Shown here: piece after piece, positions 42,832 through 46,186 of the stretch
Layout of the letters: every line of letters starts with the position of its first letter
Numbering within the stretch: position 1 is the stretch's first letter
Assembly (NCBI GenBank): GCA_003218135.1
Contig: QHNQ01000013.1
Coordinates: 1 to 46,186, forward strand
Reading direction: 5' to 3'
Source: Verrucomicrobiota bacterium
GTDB lineage: Bacteria; Verrucomicrobiota; Verrucomicrobiia; Chthoniobacterales; UBA10450
DNA length: 46,186 nt
The notes under the pieces: generated by a model
Databases searched by the model: none
Seen by the model: the letters and a program-made list of their open reading frames with translations, nothing else
Told to the model about the DNA's origin: nothing
Made by a program: the position numbers and the translations under genes

Positions 42832-43276
42832 TCAGGCATCTGCATCCCAGTGCTCGGCAATCTTGCCGTCCTGCACTCGAAACATATCAAATCCGAGCGC
42901 TTGCTTGTGCTGCCCGTCATGACTCGTCCATGTGTGCCGCACATAGACCACAACCATGTCGTTGTCGCCAACGACATTTAGCAACTCGCGCTTGTAGTCT
43001 GGCGGAAGTTTTTGGGCGAATCGCTCGCGAAATGTATCCATGAACCCCTTTAATCCAGTCGGCACATTTGGGTTGTGCTGGATATAGTCGGCGCGCAGAA
43101 AATTGCGGCGCCGCGTCGACCTGCCGGTTAATGAGCACAGTTGTGTAGAAGTCGCGGACGAGGGCTTTGTTGCGCGCGGTCAACGCGTCATCAGCCAAAA
43201 CCGTCTGCGCGAGGCCCAGGCATATAAATACCATTGTCCATGCAAACCTGTTCACTGTGATGGTTCGCATATTCAT
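42832..43276 (-). pseudogene. SnoaL/NTF2-like exported protein, frameshifted
   Basis: The start at 43276 (MNMRTITVNRFAWTMVFICLGLAQ) gives a signal peptide and DALTARNKALVRDFYTTVLINRQVDAAPQF. There the frame is lost. The rest, LRADYIQHNPNVPTGLKGFM to HWDADA, is in another frame ending at 42832. The join is at CAATTTTCTG: one T fewer restores one continuous reading frame. The combined product is a typical SnoaL-like cone fold, with the pocket sequence AHWDADA at the end. It may be an inactive gene or an assembly indel. It lies downstream (minus strand) of an attC-like relic at 43312-43434. Confidence 0.82.
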
Positions 43277-43311
43277 TCCCGCCCATCAATTTAGCAGCAG
43301 ACCACGCGGAG

Positions 43312-43434
43312 TGTCTAACGAGAACGAGATAAGCCACGGCAGGGTGTCGTTGCAAACTCACTGAACTTATTCCGTAATCGGGCCAGCCTGCTCGCGAATG
43401 CTTTCGGAGTTGGCTTCGAGTGAAGCACGTAAAC
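43312..43434 (-). other. degenerate attC-like site, relic
   Basis: The left arm GTCTAACGAGAACGAGATAA, then GCCACGG, matches the arms at 45635 and 46113. GTTGGCTTCGAG (43409-43420) fits the opposite inner arm. The outer core reads GTAAAC (43429-43434) where GTTRRRY is expected, so it is not an intact core. Total about 123 bases, against 126 for the complete copy. It sits just after the M28 gene's stop and before the SnoaL-like gene. Confidence 0.5.
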
Positions 43435-43457
43435 GTAGAACGTTCTTTGATTGCTTC

Positions 43458-45137
43458 TCAATGACCGCGTGAGGCGGAGCCTTTTACGCGGAATTCTCTG
43501 CCCGCTTTCCATTCCGGAAATTTGTCGCCGTTCGCGACTTGGTAACCGACTTCGAACAGAAGTTGAACATCCTGCACGGCTCCCGAGAGGTCCCAGGCGG
43601 GATCAACTTGGTCGGACGGCTGGTGGTAATGTTTCGCGGTGTATTCGTCGCGCTTCTGTTTGCCGTACTCCGGCGGTTTGCCGATGATCTCAACGCCGCG
43701 AGCTGCGTGCAGCGCGGGCACGCCGGCCTTGGCAAATTCGAAACTATCGACGCGGTAGAAGCCGCCTTTCTCCGGTTCGCTGTTCGGCTTCAGCACGCGC
43801 CCCTGTCGCCCCGCAGCCTGGCCTAGCAAATCGTCCAGGGTTGAATTGCCATCGGTGAGATCTTCGACGTCGCGCGATTTACCCCACGGATTTACGCCGT
43901 CGATGTTGATGTCCGCGAGCGTTTTCTCCACCGGATAGAGCGGATGTTGTGTGTAGTATTTTGCGCCGAGCAATCCCGCTTCCTCCGCTGTCGTTGCCAT
44001 AAATAACACCGAGCGCTTGGGCGGCGGATTCAATTTTGTAAACGCGCCGCCGAGCTCGATCACTGATGCCACACCCGATGCGTTATCGATCGCACCATTA
44101 AAAATCTGATCGCCTTGTAATTCGGGATGCCGCCCGAGATGGTCCCAGTGCGCGGTGTAGATAATGTATTCACCGTTTAATTTTGGATCGCCGCCTTCGA
44201 GTTTGCCGATGACATTGTGCGATTTGAACGAGCGAATCTGCTGTTTGATCTCGATGTATGCAGTGGCCTTCAGCGACACGGGGCGGAACTCTTTTGTGAG
44301 CGCCGATTTCTTCAGCGCGTCGAAGTTCTGACCGCAATCGGCCAGTAATTTCTTCGCGGTGTCGAGTGTGATCCACGACCGGGCTTCCACCGTGTCCATG
44401 TTCTTGTTCGGATTATCGAGCTCGAAGTTTTCCTTGCCCCAGCTCGATCTCACCACCTGCCACGGATAAGCCGCTGGTTCGGTTTCGTGAATGATGATTG
44501 CTGCGGCAGCGCGTTTTTGCGCTGCGATTTCGTATTTGTAGGTCCAGCGGCCATAGTAGGTCATCGCTTTTCCCTTAAACATTTTTTCGTCGAGTTTTGA
44601 TGGATCCTTGGGGTCCGGGACCGGCGGATCGCCGATCAGCATCAGCAACGTCTTGCCGCGCACATCGACATTTTTGTAATCGTCCCATCCATACTCCGGC
44701 GCGACGATCCCATAGCCGACAAAAACGACGTCCGAATTGTCGACGCTGATCTCGGGTCGAAGACGCGCCGACGAGGCAACGAAGTCGTCGGGGTATTTCA
44801 GCTCGGTTATTTTGTCTCCAATGGCGAACGACATCTTCGGTTCGCCTCTGATGCCGGCGAGAGGAACTTCCTGCGTGTATGTCCCGTCAGGGTTTCCCGG
44901 TTTTAACCCGATCTTTTTGAATTGATCGTTAATGTATTTCACCGAGAGCTCTTCGCCTTTTGTCCCCGGTGCGCGCCCTTCGAATTCGTCCGACGCAAGA
45001 ACTTTGATGTGCGCAAGGAGACCGTCCGGCGTGATCGCCTCAAGCGCGGGTTGCAAACGCTCCGTCAATTCATCAGTTGCAAGGAGCGACGCCGCGGCGG
45101 CGAAAACGATCGCGAGTAACAAGCGCGAAATTTTCAT
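43458..45137 (-). CDS. M28 family metallopeptidase, exported
   Basis: The 559-aa product has a signal peptide (about 4-20), then an N-terminal region with [28 protein letters not shown] (the M28 lid/start motif). A protease-associated (PA) domain lies at about 135-290. The M28 catalytic domain has dizinc ligands TAHWDH (His 330), GAIDNASG (Asp 351), [10 protein letters not shown] (catalytic/ligand Glu 385/386), NIDG (Asp 413) and KHYHQPSD (His 505). It is probably an aminopeptidase or carboxypeptidase of the periplasm or outside. It lies 37 bases downstream of the HIT-like gene, so the two may be co-transcribed. Confidence 0.95.
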   Translation of the reverse strand: MKISRLLLAIVFAAAASLLATDELTERLQPALEAITPDGLLAHIKVLASDEFEGRAPGTKGEELSVKYINDQFKKIGLKPGNPDGTYTQEVPLAGIRGEPKMSFAIGDKITELKYPDDFVASSARLRPEISVDNSDVVFVGYGIVAPEYGWDDYKNVDVRGKTLLMLIGDPPVPDPKDPSKLDEKMFKGKAMTYYGRWTYKYEIAAQKRAAAAIIIHETEPAAYPWQVVRSSWGKENFELDNPNKNMDTVEARSWITLDTAKKLLADCGQNFDALKKSALTKEFRPVSLKATAYIEIKQQIRSFKSHNVIGKLEGGDPKLNGEYIIYTAHWDHLGRHPELQGDQIFNGAIDNASGVASVIELGGAFTKLNPPPKRSVLFMATTAEEAGLLGAKYYTQHPLYPVEKTLADINIDGVNPWGKSRDVEDLTDGNSTLDDLLGQAAGRQGRVLKPNSEPEKGGFYRVDSFEFAKAGVPALHAARGVEIIGKPPEYGKQKRDEYTAKHYHQPSDQVDPAWDLSGAVQDVQLLFEVGYQVANGDKFPEWKAGREFRVKGSASRGH

Positions 45138-45174
45138 GCTCGTTCTGTAGCGGCGCTTCGCGCCCGCCGCAAAT

Positions 45175-45636
45175 CTATCCCGCGATCATGCTCGACGTGA
45201 GCCGGGTTCGAATCTTTTCAAAAGTCTCATCGCTGTGCATACCGGTAATTGGCTTCCGAAACGTTCGGCGTGCCCAGTCCATGAGCCGCGGGCCAGATAT
45301 CTCGGTATCTTCCGGGTGAGCACGGGAATACGAGAACAGCAACCATTCGGATCGAGGAAACAGGTGAAAGTGGACCGAGCGCGTCTCTTCTGCGAAAAGC
45401 GCGCAGTAAACACGTTGCGGGTGAACGACAGCTTCAATCGCCCGAGTGGCCGCCACGAGTGTCGCGCCTAGTGCAGATTGGGCGTCAGGAGAGAGCTCGG
45501 CAAGCGAAGAGACCGGCACGCGCGGACTGACGATCAAGTAACCAGGGATCGGACAACTCGCACACGGCTCGATGCGAAAGTGAGCGTTCACGAAGATGTT
45601 TCGCTTTGCGATTGGCTCAGCGCCCACGGGAGTCAT
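45175..45636 (-). CDS. HIT-like superfamily protein
   Basis: The 153-aa product has [29 protein letters not shown] (about 25-53) and VHFHLFPRS (88-96). The latter resembles the histidine triad HxHxH region, but only two of the His remain (89 and 91; Phe at 93). A nucleotide hydrolase or transferase role is possible but catalysis is uncertain. Its ATG overlaps the attC-like core GTTAGAT (the start reads GTTAGATG), a position typical of the first codon of an integron cassette. The M28 gene follows with no attC-like site in between. Confidence 0.72.
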   Translation of the reverse strand: MTPVGAEPIAKRNIFVNAHFRIEPCASCPIPGYLIVSPRVPVSSLAELSPDAQSALGATLVAATRAIEAVVHPQRVYCALFAEETRSVHFHLFPRSEWLLFSYSRAHPEDTEISGPRLMDWARRTFRKPITGMHSDETFEKIRTRLTSSMIAG

Positions 45637-45760
45637 CTAACGAGAATGAGATCAGCCACCGCTCTGGAAGCGAGGCTGCGCTACAGTTGAGAATACACTA
45701 ATCAAGATCGACATCGGCGCGCAACGCCAAAGAGCGGTTGGCTGCAGCGATTGGTTAGGC
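45635..45760 (-). other. attC-like recombination site (integron cassette junction), complete
   Basis: The outer cores are ATCTAAC (45635-45641, fits RYYYAAC) and GTTAGGC (45754-45760, fits GTTRRRY). Inner arms CAGCCACCGCTCT (45653-45665) and AGAGCGGTTGGCTG (45731-45744) are near-complementary, with one base unpaired. The total is 126 bases, in the range of long attC sites. It lies 15 bases after the stop of the small exported-protein gene and overlaps the start of the HIT-like gene, the expected order for minus-strand cassettes. Confidence 0.7.
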
Positions 45761-45775
45761 GATTTGGGTAGCATC

Positions 45776-46111
45776 TCAGTCAGTGGGGATCAGCTGCATC
45801 GTCTCAACAGAACCTGGCACTATGACCCAGTGACCATCCTTCTTGCGCGCTGTAAACGAAACTATAGTATCTCTCGGCCATTGTGGCTGCGCACTCTGTG
45901 CGCCGACTTCATCTGGCTTGTTGGCATAGATGCTGTGCACACCTCTGTGAAGACCGCTGCCGGTAAATGGGAGCGCAGCGATCTGCTGGATGTCCTCGCG
46001 AGTAAGGCGAGCAGCATATGGTCCGCTGACCTCCGGCGCCGCATAGGAAGCGCAGGAGGTGAATACGACCGTGACGAACGAAATCATCAGAGTCGTGACG
46101 TGTGCGCTCAT
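45776..46111 (-). CDS. small exported protein (possible lipoprotein), likely integron cassette gene
   Basis: The 111-aa product begins with a signal peptide (MSAHVTTLMISFVTVVFTSC). The Cys at 20 gives a candidate lipobox FTSC, but Phe at -3 is unusual; cleavage later at SYAA is an alternative. The mature part is not recognised: a helical section (ARLTREDIQQIAALP) is followed by strands with DTIVSFTARKKDGHWVIVPGS. The gene starts two bases from an attC-like core (GTTAGGCGATG) and ends 15 bases before a second attC-like site, so it fits one integron cassette. Confidence 0.65.
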   Translation of the reverse strand: MSAHVTTLMISFVTVVFTSCASYAAPEVSGPYAARLTREDIQQIAALPFTGSGLHRGVHSIYANKPDEVGAQSAQPQWPRDTIVSFTARKKDGHWVIVPGSVETMQLIPTD

Positions 46112-46112
46112 C

Positions 46113-46186
46113 GCCTAACGAGACACAAGATCAGCGACCGCACGGACTAGAAGTGACGCTCGCATGCTCTCAAATCTAAGCAAAAG
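46113..46186 (-). other. attC-like site, cut by window end
   Basis: GCCTAAC (46113-46119) followed by GAGACACAAGATCAGCGACC matches the arm of the site at 45635 in core and spacing. The partner arm would lie past the window edge. Confidence 0.55.

Noticed and set aside
1-46186. CRISPR array, tRNA or rRNA genes
   Set aside because: No regularly spaced direct repeats with unique spacers, and no cloverleaf with a conserved T-loop or rRNA-like segment was recognised by eye. A tRNAscan or barrnap run would settle it.
1-46186. Insertion sequence with transposase
   Set aside because: No transposase or integrase reading frame was seen; all mobile-type signals are short non-autonomous repeats.

Overview
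The window looks like a chromosomal segment from an uncultured Gram-negative soil bacterium, most probably a Verrucomicrobiota member of the Chthoniobacterales (Spartobacteria) type. LpxK and a LolC/E-type permease imply a lipid A-containing outer membrane. A DUF2723 membrane protein, a 34-residue COX24/AURKAIP1-like basic protein, a LigD repair enzyme divided into separate genes, and intergenic spacers packed with several families of short dispersed repeats all fit that placement. The phylum is an inference from gene content and style, because no rRNA gene is present.

Layout. 1-3105: a truncated CocE/NonD-type secreted hydrolase (minus) diverges from a DUF2723 membrane protein. 3183-16926: an amidohydrolase, then a block of information-processing genes on the plus strand (rplA, rplJ, rplL, rpoB, rpoC, a PduO-type cobalamin adenosyltransferase, rpsB, tsf). 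The usual secE-nusG-rplK neighbours are not in front of rplA. 16990-21003: LigD phosphoesterase and ligase genes, then a glycogen-debranching gene broken by two frameshifts. 21108-22598: purS, a Pmp3/YqaE membrane peptide and purQ. 22813-26797: a START-like protein, tyrS, small proteins including a dodecin, and an RlmI-like methyltransferase. 26932-30298: thrB, lpxK, the LigD polymerase domain gene and a small membrane protein. 30355-32428: three cupin genes and a putative molybdenum-carrier protein, with repeats filling every spacer. 32431-36995: LolC/E permease, DUF2237, VOC, 2H phosphoesterase, metallophosphoesterase and nucleotidyltransferase-like genes. 37104-42694: a minus-strand group of two TPR proteins, an AI-2E-type permease and the 34-codon gene. 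42832-46186: a broken SnoaL-like gene, an M28 peptidase, a HIT-like protein and a small exported protein, with integron-type attC recombination sites between them.

The most interesting signal is at the right end. Three repeats share a CTAACGAGA...GATCAGCCACCGC arm. The complete one (45635-45760) has attC architecture: an RYYYAAC core, a GTTRRRY core and pairing inner arms. It sits just 3' of one small gene, and its core overlaps the start codon of the next. This suggests the edge of a chromosomal integron cassette array, although no integrase is visible here.

Other points: LigD activities are split over three genes, with an A10 tract at which a one-base slip would fuse two of them. REP-like palindromes with GTAG termini occur between genes and also inside thrB and at the 3' end of purQ. 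A composite of dispersed repeats extends PurS. Nearly all translation and transcription genes here lack a Shine-Dalgarno sequence. Three indel-type frameshifts in two genes could be real decay or assembly error.
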